DNA of 64,000 bases from Nocardioides sp. (GTDB taxonomy: Bacteria; Actinomycetota; Actinomycetes; Propionibacteriales; Nocardioidaceae), in assembly GCF_030150155.1 (NCBI RefSeq), contig NZ_JASLGR010000026.1, forward strand, positions 62,001-126,000, given 5' to 3'. Both the position numbers and the translations under genes were made by a program. Every line of letters starts with the position of its first letter. The first letter of the stretch is position 1. Below the pieces are notes generated by a model. The model made no database searches, was not told where the DNA came from, and worked only from the letters and a program-made list of their open reading frames with translations. This document shows, piece by piece, positions 41,698-50,028 of the stretch.

Positions 41698-43320
41698 ATG
41701 ACTGACGCGCCGGTGTCGTTGCCCGACAACCCGATCTACCAGGCCGTCTCGGCCGGATATGTCTTCGATGGTGCCGCTCTCGAGCTCGGCGGACTGATGG
41801 TCGATGCGACCACCCTGACCGACGTGCACGTGAAGATCCCGATCGGGATGCTGAACCGGCACGGCCTGGTCGCGGGTGCGACCGGGACCGGCAAGACCAA
41901 GACGATCCAGCTGATGATGGAGCAGCTGTCGGCTGCCGGTGTGCCGGTCTTCGCCGCCGACATCAAGGGCGACCTGACCGGTCTGGCCTCGCCCGGCGTG
42001 GCGGGGGACAAGATCACCGCGCGGGCGGCGACGGTCGGCCAGACCTGGGAGGCCAAGGCCTTCCCGGTGGAGTACTTCGCGCTCGGCGGCGTCGGCACCG
42101 GCGTGCCGATCCGGGTCAGCGTCGAGGCCTTCGGCGCGACCCTGCTGGCCAAGGTGCTGGGGCTCAACGACACCCAGGAGTCCTCGCTCGGGCTGGTCTT
42201 CCACTACGCCAAGAACGCCTCCCTCAAGCTGGTCGACCTCGGCGACCTGCGCGCCGTCCTGCAGTTCCTCACCTCTGCCGATGGCAAGGCCGAGCTGGCC
42301 GGTCTCGGCGGGCTCTCGGCCGCCACGGTCGGGGTGATCCTGCGCGAGCTGATCGCCTTCGCCGACCAGGGGGCCGACCAGTTCTTCGGCGAGCCTGCGT
42401 TCGACTCCGCCGACCTGCTGCGCACGGACGGGGGCGGGCAGGGGCTGATCTCGCTGCTGGAGCTGCCCAACCTCACCGACCGTCCGGCGATCTTCTCCAC
42501 GTTCCTGATGTGGCTGCTGACCGACCTGTTCCGCAAGCTCCCCGAGGTCGGCGACCCCGACAAGCCGAAGCTGGTCTTCTTCTTCGACGAGGCGCACCTG
42601 CTCTTCACCGACGCCTCCAAGGACTTCCTCGCCACCATCACCCAGACCGTCCGCCTGATCCGGTCCAAGGGCGTCGGCGTCTTCTTCATCTCCCAGTCGC
42701 CGACCGACATCCACGAGGACGTCCTGGCCCAGCTCGGCTCGCGGATCCAGCACCAGCTCCGGGTCAACACGCCCAACGACGCCAAGGCGCTCAAGTCGAC
42801 GGTCAACACCTATCCCACGTCGTCGTACGCCGACCTCGGCGCGGTGATCACCACGCTCGGGATCGGCGAGGCGATCGTGACGGTGATGAACGAGCGGGGT
42901 GCGCCGACGCCGGTCGCATGGACCCGGATGCGCGCCCCCGAGTCGCTGATGGCCGCCACGGATGCGGCCGCGGTGGCCGCGACGGTCTCGGCCTCGACCC
43001 TGAACGCGAAGTACTCCGCAGTCTCCGACCTGCCCTCGGCGGCCGATGACCTGAGTGCGAAGGCGGAGCAGAAGCAGGCGGAGGCGGGTTCGGCAGGCGG
43101 CGCGGCGGGATCGGGTTCGGCAGGTTCGGGATCGGGCTCGGGGTCGGCGGGTGGGTCGGCTCCGGCCGGCGGCGCCTCGGCGCCCAAGGCCGCGCCGAAG
43201 AAGAGCGCGAAGAAGGAGAAGTCGATGATCGAGGAGGTGGTCAACTCGACCACCTTCCGCCAGGTAGCGCGCACCGCCGCGCGGGAGGCGATGAAGCAGC
43301 TCTTCGGTCGCAAGCGCTGA
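41698..43320 (+). CDS. HerA-like ATPase (DUF853 helicase)
   Basis: A 540-residue HerA/FtsK-superfamily ATPase. AGATGTGKTKTIQLMMEQLS has Walker A Lys66; KLVFFFDEAHLLF is Walker B; VFFISQSPTDIHEDVLAQLGSRIQHQLR carries the arginine-finger region. Residues about 465-505 are a Ser/Gly/Ala linker before a basic C-terminus. The family is widespread and thought to act on DNA or on protein assemblies. TAGGCT lies six nt before ATG. The stop codon overlaps the first unit of the 22-bp repeat array. Confidence 0.85.
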   Translation: MTDAPVSLPDNPIYQAVSAGYVFDGAALELGGLMVDATTLTDVHVKIPIGMLNRHGLVAGATGTGKTKTIQLMMEQLSAAGVPVFAADIKGDLTGLASPGVAGDKITARAATVGQTWEAKAFPVEYFALGGVGTGVPIRVSVEAFGATLLAKVLGLNDTQESSLGLVFHYAKNASLKLVDLGDLRAVLQFLTSADGKAELAGLGGLSAATVGVILRELIAFADQGADQFFGEPAFDSADLLRTDGGGQGLISLLELPNLTDRPAIFSTFLMWLLTDLFRKLPEVGDPDKPKLVFFFDEAHLLFTDASKDFLATITQTVRLIRSKGVGVFFISQSPTDIHEDVLAQLGSRIQHQLRVNTPNDAKALKSTVNTYPTSSYADLGAVITTLGIGEAIVTVMNERGAPTPVAWTRMRAPESLMAATDAAAVAATVSASTLNAKYSAVSDLPSAADDLSAKAEQKQAEAGSAGGAAGSGSAGSGSGSGSAGGSAPAGGASAPKAAPKKSAKKEKSMIEEVVNSTTFRQVARTAAREAMKQLFGRKR

Positions 43321-43499
43321 CTTCCGGGTTCGCCACGCGCGAGATCCGGGTTCGCCACGCTCGACTTCCGGGTTCGCCACGCTCGACTTCCGGGTTCACC
43401 ACGGGTGAGATCCGGGTTAGCCACGAGGCAGATGTGGGCAAGCCGGATCTCGAACGTGAGTAACCCGGATCTCGGCGGTGGTGAACCCGGATCTCGGGC
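43319..43499. repeat. 22-bp repeat array, five forward and three inverted units
   Basis: Five units read GA(C/G)(A/T)TCCGGGTT-N-(C/G)CCAC-N4 (43319-43340, -43362, -43384, -43406, -43428), then five bases, then three units in the opposite orientation (43434-43455, -43477, -43499). It spans the full gap between the convergent HerA-like and FtsK-like genes: the HerA stop overlaps the first unit by two bases and the last unit shares one base with the FtsK-like stop. The two arms can fold into a long hairpin. Confidence 0.93.
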
Positions 43500-45346
43500 T
43501 AGGGGAGGGCGGCGAGGAACGGCTCGCCCTCGATCAGGCCCCAGCCGGGGCGTCCGAGCGGGACCGCTGCTGCCCGGCGCCGGTCGAAGACCGAGTCGAA
43601 CGGGTCGGTGAGGCGCAGCTCGATGCGGGTGCTCAGCAGGTCCCGCACCGCCGGCCGTACGTCGGCCCAGCGATGCGCCGCCAGGATGAGCCGGACCCGG
43701 GGCTCGCCGATCACGGCCCGTACCAGCGCGTCCTCCAACGCTGGACGCTCCTGACGTAGCCGGCCCCAATCGTCTGCCAGCACGACCATGACCTCACCGG
43801 ACCCGCCCAGGTCCTCCCAGGGCGGGGTGTCTGCGAGTGCATCGGCGCGGTGGCAGCGCAGCCCGGGGATCGCTGCCTGCTCGATGCCCGCGGTGAGGGC
43901 GTCCAGCAGCGTGCTCTTCCCGCTACCGGGGCGCCCCACCACTGCGACGTGCCCGGCGGTGGGGTCCAGGGTGAGCACCCGCTGGCGGACGGGATCGTCG
44001 GCCAGGCCGAGGGGGATCAGCCTCGCGGCGCTCGGTTCGCCCGGCCTTGGCGTTGCAGCCGGCCCCGCCGACCCGATCAGCCCTCCCCGCCCCGTCGGCC
44101 CCGCCGCCCCGATCAGCCCCGCCAGCACCCCCACCCGCACCGACGACTCCGGCGCTGGGCGCCAGACCGGGGTTACCGGGGGCGCGCCCTGCGCGGTGAT
44201 CGCCTCGACGGCGTCGGCGCGGAACGCCGCGGTCGCCGGCGCGATCCGGAAGCGCCGGGTCTCACCCGGACCGGTGCGCAGCAGCGCCCAGCCGGGCTCG
44301 CGGGGGAGGTGGGCGGCCCCGGCGTCCCCGATCGCGGTTCGGGACTCGGCCTCGGTGAAGGTGCGGAGCGCCAGCCGCCACGACAGGTGGGCGTCAAGCT
44401 CGCGGAGCCGACCCTCCTCGAGGCGCTGGCTCGCCAGGACGAGATGGAGGCCGAGGGAGCGGCCTACTCGGCCGGTCCTGACCAGCACGTCGAGCACGTC
44501 GGGGTGGGCGGTGAGCAGCTCGCTGAACTCGTCGATCACGACCACGAGAGCGCCGAGCCCCGCGGTACCCCCTGACGGTCCCACGCCGAACAGCCCCACC
44601 CCCGACCGCACCACCCGCTGCCGCCGATCCAGCTCCGCCTCCAGAGCGGCCACCATCCGGCGTACCGCGGCATCGTCCTCGGCCAGGTTGGTGACCAGCC
44701 CGGCGCAGTGTGGCAGCGCGGCGAGGTCGGCCAGGGCCGTGCCGCCCTTGAAGTCGATCAGCAGCAGCCCGAGGTCGGTGGGCCGGTGGCGCAGCGCCAA
44801 GGAGAGCACGATCGCCTGGAGCAGCTCGGACTTGCCCGACCCGGTAGCCCCGACGATCACTCCGTGCGGTCCGACCCCGCCGGCGGCGGCCTCGCGCAGG
44901 TCCAGCCAGACCCCGGCGGCCAGCTCGGCGCACAGGTCGGGCTCGGTCCACGCGACCGTGGCCTGACGCTCGCCGGGCGGATCGGCCGACGTGGTCAGCC
45001 GGGCCAGGGCGCGGGCGGCGAGGACCAGCCCGACCGGATCGGTGCCGGGCGGGGCTGCGGGCTCGGTCCACTCGGGGGAGGGGAGCAGGGCGGCGAGCTG
45101 GTCGGCGTACGCCCGGCGGGCCTCGACGACGGCCCGGAGTCGACGGTGGCGCTGCTGATCGAGGGCGAGGAGGCTACCGGCGAGGGTCGCGCCGATCATC
45201 GTGACGGCGACCAGGGCGTGCCCGGTCGCGGCGCTGAGCACGCCGATCGAGACCAGGCTGCCGGCCAACGGCAGCAGCTGCGCCAGCCAGCCGGCGTCGC
45301 GCGGTGGCAGCGCGGGCGGGGCGGGCAGCGTCGGCATGGCGCCCAC
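43499..45346 (-). CDS. FtsK/SpoIIIE-type ATPase of a type VII (ESX-like) system
   Basis: A 615-residue EccC-like protein. Two membrane helices (about 28-65) are followed by an FtsK domain with Walker A GATGSGKSE (166-173) and Walker B LGALVVVIDEFSEL, and a second, reduced ATPase domain with GRPGSGKST near residue 470. Canonical EccC has three ATPase domains and about 1,300 residues, so this is a compact form. Divergent from two WXG100 genes. GTG start. The linker between domains is a Gly/Ala/Pro-rich repeat (GLIGSAGPAATPRPG). Confidence 0.85.
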   Translation of the reverse strand: MGAMPTLPAPPALPPRDAGWLAQLLPLAGSLVSIGVLSAATGHALVAVTMIGATLAGSLLALDQQRHRRLRAVVEARRAYADQLAALLPSPEWTEPAAPPGTDPVGLVLAARALARLTTSADPPGERQATVAWTEPDLCAELAAGVWLDLREAAAGGVGPHGVIVGATGSGKSELLQAIVLSLALRHRPTDLGLLLIDFKGGTALADLAALPHCAGLVTNLAEDDAAVRRMVAALEAELDRRQRVVRSGVGLFGVGPSGGTAGLGALVVVIDEFSELLTAHPDVLDVLVRTGRVGRSLGLHLVLASQRLEEGRLRELDAHLSWRLALRTFTEAESRTAIGDAGAAHLPREPGWALLRTGPGETRRFRIAPATAAFRADAVEAITAQGAPPVTPVWRPAPESSVRVGVLAGLIGAAGPTGRGGLIGSAGPAATPRPGEPSAARLIPLGLADDPVRQRVLTLDPTAGHVAVVGRPGSGKSTLLDALTAGIEQAAIPGLRCHRADALADTPPWEDLGGSGEVMVVLADDWGRLRQERPALEDALVRAVIGEPRVRLILAAHRWADVRPAVRDLLSTRIELRLTDPFDSVFDRRRAAAVPLGRPGWGLIEGEPFLAALP

Positions 45347-45470
45347 TGTGACCGGTCCAGGCCCGCGACGCGACCCCCGTCGCCTCGTCCTGTGGATAAC
45401 TCAGATCGGTGGTTTGCGGCGCGCGATTCGGGGAAGAGATCGCCTCGGACGACGCAGATCGGAGGAGAAC

Positions 45471-45776
45471 ATGACAGTCCCCATCACCGGCCAGGTGGCC
45501 GGAGCGCTCGATCGCGCCGCCATGCTCACGCTCGCCGCCCACGCCGACCTCGAGGCGCAGCTGGGCCGGCTCGGCCAGGACGTCGCCGCGACGTCGGGGC
45601 GGTGGGAGGGTGCCGGGGCGCGTGCCTTCGCCGCGGCGTACGACGCCTGGGCCACGCAGCAGCGCAGCGTGCTCGCCACCCTGGTCTGGTTCCACGACCA
45701 GCTCCGCGCGATCGAGGCCCTGAACGGCTCGACCGACACCGCGCTGGCGGCCGGGTTCGGGGTGCGCCATGACTGA
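45471..45776 (+). CDS. WXG100 protein 1
   Basis: A 101-residue helical hairpin with the motif SGRWEGAGARAFAAAYDAW (W-x-G at about 46-48). Such proteins are type VII secretion substrates that act as dimers. GGAGG is seven bases before ATG. The next WXG100 gene overlaps by eight bases, the usual EsxA/EsxB pairing. Divergent from the EccC-like ATPase. Confidence 0.85.
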   Translation: MTVPITGQVAGALDRAAMLTLAAHADLEAQLGRLGQDVAATSGRWEGAGARAFAAAYDAWATQQRSVLATLVWFHDQLRAIEALNGSTDTALAAGFGVRHD

Positions 45777-46059
45777 TCGGATCCTGGTCGACCACGCCGC
45801 GCTCACCGAGGCCGCGACGGCGCTGGGCCGGGCGGTCGCGGCGACCGAGGCCCGGCTGGCCCAGCTCGACCACGACCTCGGCCCGCTCCAGACCGAGTGG
45901 TTCGGCAGTGCGCAGCAGGCCTGGGTAGTGGCGCACGGTCGGTGGCGGACGGCCGCTGGCGAGATGCATCGGGTGTTGGCCGAGCTCGGTAGCCGGCTCG
46001 CGGCGGCTCAGGAGGCCTACCGGGACGCCGACCTCGCCGGTGCACGGGCGTTCGACTGA
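45769..46059 (+). CDS. WXG100 protein 2
   Basis: A 96-residue partner with QTEWFGSAQQAWVVAHGRW (W-x-G at about 43-45). Together with the preceding product it should form a heterodimer recognised by the FtsK-type ATPase. Its stop overlaps the following membrane-protein gene. Confidence 0.85.
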   Translation: MTDRILVDHAALTEAATALGRAVAATEARLAQLDHDLGPLQTEWFGSAQQAWVVAHGRWRTAAGEMHRVLAELGSRLAAAQEAYRDADLAGARAFD

Positions 46060-46553
46060 TGGAGGTGATCGACAGGCCGGCGCAGGTGGCTGCGGTGGTC
46101 GCGGCCGAGTCGGCGTGGATGCCCGCGTGGCAGCGGATCGTCGTCGCCGCGCTCCTCGGTTCGGTGCCCGGCCTGATCCTGCTCGCGCTCGTCCCGCCCC
46201 CGGGGGCCGCGCTGATCGCCGTCGGGTCCGCCCTCGGCTCCCGGGCCGCGCCGAGCGGGGCCGCCCGCGCTCTGCGGGGGGACGTCGAGCCGAGAAGCGT
46301 GCGCCGGGTGCGGGGCGTGCTGGTGACGGCGTACGTCGTCACTGGGCTGCTCGTCGTCGCCGCGATCCCCCGCGCCTGGCCGGATCCGGCGGCCGTGGCT
46401 GCGGCGGTCCTCGCGCTCGGGCTGGTCCTCACCCAGCACCGCCCCGAGGTGCGCAGCCCGCACCTTGGCGTGGCGTGGGAGGCGTGCGAGGCGGTGGCCG
46501 CGGTCGCGGTGGTGCCGGTCGTCGTGCTCGCGACCCGCGGGTGGTGGCAGTGA
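46059..46553 (+). CDS. Small membrane protein of the ESX-like cluster
   Basis: A 164-residue protein with four hydrophobic helices in two pairs (about 27-60 and 88-160) separated by a basic loop (PSGAARALRGDVEPRSVRRVRG). No family was recognised. It overlaps both neighbours and so is part of the WXG100 operon, possibly a membrane component of the secretion machine. Confidence 0.7.
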   Translation: MEVIDRPAQVAAVVAAESAWMPAWQRIVVAALLGSVPGLILLALVPPPGAALIAVGSALGSRAAPSGAARALRGDVEPRSVRRVRGVLVTAYVVTGLLVVAAIPRAWPDPAAVAAAVLALGLVLTQHRPEVRSPHLGVAWEACEAVAAVAVVPVVVLATRGWWQ

Positions 46554-46720
46554 CCCCGCGCGAGCAGTTGATGGTGGCGTCGTGGGAGGCCGAGCGGATG
46601 CGCGCGGCCCTGCTCAGCGGTGATGCCGAGGCGCGGGTCGAGGGTCCGCGACTGGGCCGTCTGCTGAGCGTCGGCGTGCTGCTGGGAGGGGTGGTGGTGG
46701 CGGTCCTCCTGCTGGGCTGA
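46550..46720 (+). CDS. 56-residue single-pass membrane protein
   Basis: From GTG 46550 (GTGA overlap with the previous stop) the frame gives TPREQLMVASWEAERMRAAL, a charged linker, and a C-terminal helix LLSVGVLLGGVVVAVLLLG ending at the stop: a tail-anchored micro-protein. Last gene of the ESX-like operon; function unknown. Confidence 0.65.
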   Translation: MTPREQLMVASWEAERMRAALLSGDAEARVEGPRLGRLLSVGVLLGGVVVAVLLLG

Positions 46721-46723
46721 CCG

Positions 46724-46739
46724 TTGTGAGAAATGACAA
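46724..46739 (+). promoter_or_regulatory. Imperfect dyad in the alkB promoter region
   Basis: TTGTGA-N4-TGACAA (five of six pairs), the AT-richest point of the 127-bp gap before alkB. It could be a -35/operator region. Evidence is positional only. Confidence 0.3.
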
Positions 46740-46847
46740 TTCAATACCAGGATGCTGCCGAATCGAACGGTGACCGGTGGTGCACCTCTCGTCCAGAGTG
46801 ACAACTCACGGCGCTGTTTCGAGGCGTCGACGGAGCAGGAGGTCGAG

Positions 46848-48272
46848 ATGGCGACGTACGAGCCCAGCGGCACGGTGCGTGCTGCGTCGGTGGCGCAGTG
46901 GCACGACAAGAAGAGGTACCTGTGGCTGATCGGCCTGGTGGTGCCCTCGCTCGTCTTCGTCGCGATCGGGCTGGCGCAGTGGACCGATCTCGGGGTGTTC
47001 TACTGGTTCGGGCCGATCGTGCTCTTCGTGATCGTGCCGACCCTCGACCTCGTCGTCGGCCGTGACGGCGCCAACCCGCCCGACGACATCATCGAGGCGC
47101 TGGAGAACGACCGGTACTACCGCTACATCACCTTCGCGTTCCTGCCGATCCAGTACGCCGGCTTCCTCCTCGCGATGTACCTCGTCGCGCGCGGCGACCT
47201 GTCCGTCTGGGACAAGGTCGGTCTCTCGATCACCGTCGGCACCGTCGGCGGGGTCGGGATCAACACCGCCCACGAGCTCGGCCACAAGAAGGAGTCGCAC
47301 GAGCGCTGGCTCTCCAAGATCGCGCTGGCGCAGAGCTTCTACGGGCACTTCTACCTGGAGCACAACCGCGGCCACCACGTCCGCGTCGCCACCCCCGAGG
47401 ACCCCGCCAGCAGCCGGATGGGGGAGAGCTTCTACGCGTTCTGGCCGCGCACGGTCTCGGGGTCGCTGCGCTCGGCGTGGAACCTGGAGAAGCGCCGCTA
47501 CCAGCGCAAGGACACCCATCCGTTCCACCTCGGTAACGACGTGCTCAACGCCTGGCTGATGTCGATCGTGCTGTGGGGCGCGGTGATCGCGTGGCTCGGC
47601 GTCGGCGTGATCCCATACCTCCTGCTCCAGGCCGTCTTCGGCTTCTCGCTGCTCGAGGTGGTCAACTTCATGGAGCACTACGGGATGCTGCGGGCCAAGG
47701 TCGGGACCGGGGACCGGCAGCGCTACGAGCGGGTCGACCCGAGTCACTCCTGGAACTCCAACAACATCGCCACCAACGTGCTGCTCTACCACCTGCAGCG
47801 GCACAGCGATCACCACGCGAACCCGACCCGGCGCTACCAGGCGCTGCGCGGCTACGCGGAGAGCCCGGTGCTGCCCACGGGCTATGCGGGCATGATCGTG
47901 ATCTCGTTGGTGCCGCCGCTCTACCGCCGCGTGATGGACAAGCGGGTGATCGCGCACTTCGACGGCGACCTGAGCCGGGCCAACCTCCAGCCGAGCAAGC
48001 GGGAGCGGCTGCTGCGGCGCTACCCGGTGCCGGTGGCCGGCGGGGTCGGCTCGGGGGATCGGGCGGATCTGTCGCGTCGAGCCGAGGTGGACGACGTACG
48101 CGCGGCGCGGTGCCCGGGGTGCGGGTACGTCTACGAGGTCGACGAGGGCAACGAGGCCGAGGGCTTCGCCGCCGGAACCGCCTGGCGCGACATCCCGAAC
48201 GACTGGTGCTGCCCCGACTGCGGGGTGCGCGAGAAGGTCGACTTCATCGCCCTCACGGAGTCGCTGCGATGA
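46848..48272 (+). CDS. alkB: Alkane 1-monooxygenase fused to rubredoxin
   Basis: A 474-residue fusion. Residues 20-400 are the membrane di-iron hydroxylase: six helices and the His clusters HELGH (142-146), EHNRGHH (171-177) and LQRHSDHHANP. Residues 415-474 are a rubredoxin with two C-x-x-C-G knuckles (CPGCGYVYE and CCPDCGVRE). The enzyme oxidises medium- or long-chain n-alkanes to 1-alkanols; fusion brings the electron donor in cis, a form known from actinobacteria. ATG 46848 follows AGGAGGT; the longer upstream frame lacks similarity. Overlaps the ferredoxin gene (ATGA). Confidence 0.94.
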   Translation: MATYEPSGTVRAASVAQWHDKKRYLWLIGLVVPSLVFVAIGLAQWTDLGVFYWFGPIVLFVIVPTLDLVVGRDGANPPDDIIEALENDRYYRYITFAFLPIQYAGFLLAMYLVARGDLSVWDKVGLSITVGTVGGVGINTAHELGHKKESHERWLSKIALAQSFYGHFYLEHNRGHHVRVATPEDPASSRMGESFYAFWPRTVSGSLRSAWNLEKRRYQRKDTHPFHLGNDVLNAWLMSIVLWGAVIAWLGVGVIPYLLLQAVFGFSLLEVVNFMEHYGMLRAKVGTGDRQRYERVDPSHSWNSNNIATNVLLYHLQRHSDHHANPTRRYQALRGYAESPVLPTGYAGMIVISLVPPLYRRVMDKRVIAHFDGDLSRANLQPSKRERLLRRYPVPVAGGVGSGDRADLSRRAEVDDVRAARCPGCGYVYEVDEGNEAEGFAAGTAWRDIPNDWCCPDCGVREKVDFIALTESLR

Positions 48273-48463
48273 GCCGGATCGCTGCCGACCTCGGCACCTG
48301 CGAGGGGATCGGCATGTGCGAGGCCCAGGCGCACCAGTACTTCCGGGTCAGCGACGACGACCTGGTCGAGGTGCTTGCCGAGGAGGTTCCCGAGGCGGAC
48401 CGGGTCCTGGTCCATCGGGCGGTGGAGAGCTGCCCGGTGTTCGCCCTGAAGCTCCTCGACTGA
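48269..48463 (+). CDS. Small 3Fe-4S-type ferredoxin
   Basis: A 64-residue ferredoxin with Cys11, Cys17 and Cys55 (C-x5-C ... C-P), the three-cysteine pattern of ferredoxins that usually serve cytochrome P450s. Its presence behind an AlkB-rubredoxin fusion is unexpected, since that enzyme carries its own donor; it may link a reductase to the rubredoxin domain. Its stop overlaps the first unit of the 22-bp repeat array. Confidence 0.85.
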   Translation: MSRIAADLGTCEGIGMCEAQAHQYFRVSDDDLVEVLAEEVPEADRVLVHRAVESCPVFALKLLD

Positions 48464-48618
48464 CTTCCGGTTTCACCACCGCCGAGATCCGGGTTCGCCA
48501 CCGCCGACTTCCGGGTTTCCCACGGCCGACTTCCGGGTTATTCACCATCGAGATCCGGGTTGCCCCCTTTGCTGGGAGGCAACCCGGATCTCGCGCGTGG
48601 TGAACCCGGAATTCGGCG
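48462..48618. repeat. 22-bp repeat array, five forward and two inverted units
   Basis: Five units (48462-48483, -48505, -48527, -48549, -48571), three bases, then two units in reverse orientation (48575-48596, 48597-48618). The array fills the gap between the ferredoxin stop and the PucR stop exactly. At the turn, GAGATCCGGGTTGCC and GGCAACCCGGATCTC form a perfect 15-bp stem. Confidence 0.93.
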
Positions 48619-49812
48619 TCAGAGGAAGGTGCCGGCGTACTCCAGGGCGAGCACCAGGTCCCCGATCCGGTGCTGCACCGGACGGCCGAGCAGGCGTTCG
48701 ACCTGAGCCATCCGGTAGCGCACCGTGTTCTTGTGCAGGCCCAGCACGGTCGCGACCTGGTCGGCACTGCCGGGGGTGGTGATGACCGTAAGCGCGGTCT
48801 GACGCAGGTGGGCGTGCTCCGGGTCGGCCAGCGGTCCGAGCACCCGCCGGGTGAACCGTTCGGCACTGGCGGGGGAGGCGTGCAGCGCGATGAGCGCTGC
48901 GACCTCGTCGTACGTCGTCACCGCACTGCCCCGCGCCAGCGCGGCCGGCACCGCGGCCCGGGCCTCCTGGTGTGCCAGCACGAACCCGTCCACGCCGGGG
49001 TGCGGGCCTGCCACGGTGACGCGGATAGACGGGGCCTCCACCAGGAGGTCACCCTCGGGGTCCACCTTCACCGGCACCCAGCACCAGATCTCCCGCCCAC
49101 TGGGCCGCACCACCAGTGGTGCGCGGGAGCCGAGCTGGGCGGCGACCTTGTGGGCCGTCGGCTCGAGGGCGGTCAGGGCGTCGGAGGTGAGGGCGGTCAG
49201 GACCAGGGCGACGTGGGTGCCGGTCACGGGGTAGCCCCCGAGGGTGGCGGAGAGCTCGCGTGGCTCGTGCGCGTCGCCGGCCTCTCCGGTCAGCAGGGCC
49301 TGGACGGCCTCGAAGCGCTGGGCGTCGCCGCGGCGTTCGATCCGGGCGGCCTCCTCCTGGTGGAGGCGGAGGGACTCCTCGACGCTGGCGTCGAGCCAGT
49401 CGCCGGCCTGGGTCCAGAAGATCACCAGGATCGCCTCGTGGTCGAGGCTGTCGGGGGCGGCCTGGACGACCTCGGTGGCGTAGGTCCACGAGGCGCGTTG
49501 GGCGGCGCGGTAGATCGAGAACAGCGAGGTCAGGCCGAGGTGGCGACGGGCCAGCTCGTGGGCCAGGTCGACCGCTGCGGGCACGAGGCTGAAGGTGGTC
49601 CCGCCGCTGAGGACGTCGAGGAAGGCCTGCCAGTGCTGGCTGATCGCGGTGCGGATCAGGGTGGCGAGGTCGGCGTCGTCGGCGATCTCGGGGACCTCGG
49701 CGGCGATCGCGGTCCAGGTGCGGTCGACCCAGGCGTCGATGTGGTCGGGGGCGCGCTCGGCGGTGATGAACCCCGTGACCCAGGTGTCCAGTGCAGCCTC
49801 CAGCTCGTCCAC
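48619..49812 (-). CDS. PucR-family regulator
   Basis: A 397-residue regulator. The N-terminal half is a helical sensor domain, the middle a GGDEF-like fold common in PucR/CdaR proteins, and residues 335-385 the C-terminal helix-turn-helix (HLRQTALTVITTPGSADQVATVLGLHKNTVRYRMAQVERLLG). GTG 49812 has AAGGG seven nt upstream; the longer frame from 49860 is less likely. Divergent from the Rieske operon, with three evenly spaced ATTGCG boxes between, so it probably activates that operon. Confidence 0.88.
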   Translation of the reverse strand: MDELEAALDTWVTGFITAERAPDHIDAWVDRTWTAIAAEVPEIADDADLATLIRTAISQHWQAFLDVLSGGTTFSLVPAAVDLAHELARRHLGLTSLFSIYRAAQRASWTYATEVVQAAPDSLDHEAILVIFWTQAGDWLDASVEESLRLHQEEAARIERRGDAQRFEAVQALLTGEAGDAHEPRELSATLGGYPVTGTHVALVLTALTSDALTALEPTAHKVAAQLGSRAPLVVRPSGREIWCWVPVKVDPEGDLLVEAPSIRVTVAGPHPGVDGFVLAHQEARAAVPAALARGSAVTTYDEVAALIALHASPASAERFTRRVLGPLADPEHAHLRQTALTVITTPGSADQVATVLGLHKNTVRYRMAQVERLLGRPVQHRIGDLVLALEYAGTFL

Positions 49813-49899
49813 CGGGACACCCTTGCACGTCGAGCCGCTCGGCGTCAGGGGGTTGCCCACCAGCGTGGGCGCTGCGCATCGGAACCCTCACGAGCGCGA

Positions 49900-49967
49900 A
49901 TTGCGTTCGAATCAGCGAAACCTCTTGCGCATTGCGAAAGACAGGGGTTAGGTTTCTGCGCATTGCG
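49900..49967. promoter_or_regulatory. Three ATTGCG boxes at 31-bp spacing
   Basis: ATTGCG at 49900-49905, 49931-49936 and 49962-49967. The last two are extended to TGCGCATTGCG, and TGCGCAT occurs once more at 49873-49879. 31 bp is close to three helical turns, so the boxes face the same side of DNA. Likely PucR sites for the Rieske operon. Confidence 0.65.
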
Positions 49968-50028
49968 GATGGTGTGACCACCGTCACATCGCATGATCGA
50001 CTTTCAACCCACACCCCAGGAGGGCACC

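Noticed and set aside
41362..43380. A 672-codon minus-strand frame opposite the HerA-like gene
   Set aside because: Only the final 96 codons are conserved; the remainder is antisense to Walker motifs, and its apparent N-terminus is translated 22-bp repeats.
43319..43499. 22-bp array considered as CRISPR or as iterons
   Set aside because: Units abut without unique spacers and no cas gene is near, so not CRISPR; no replication initiator is near, so iterons are unlikely.
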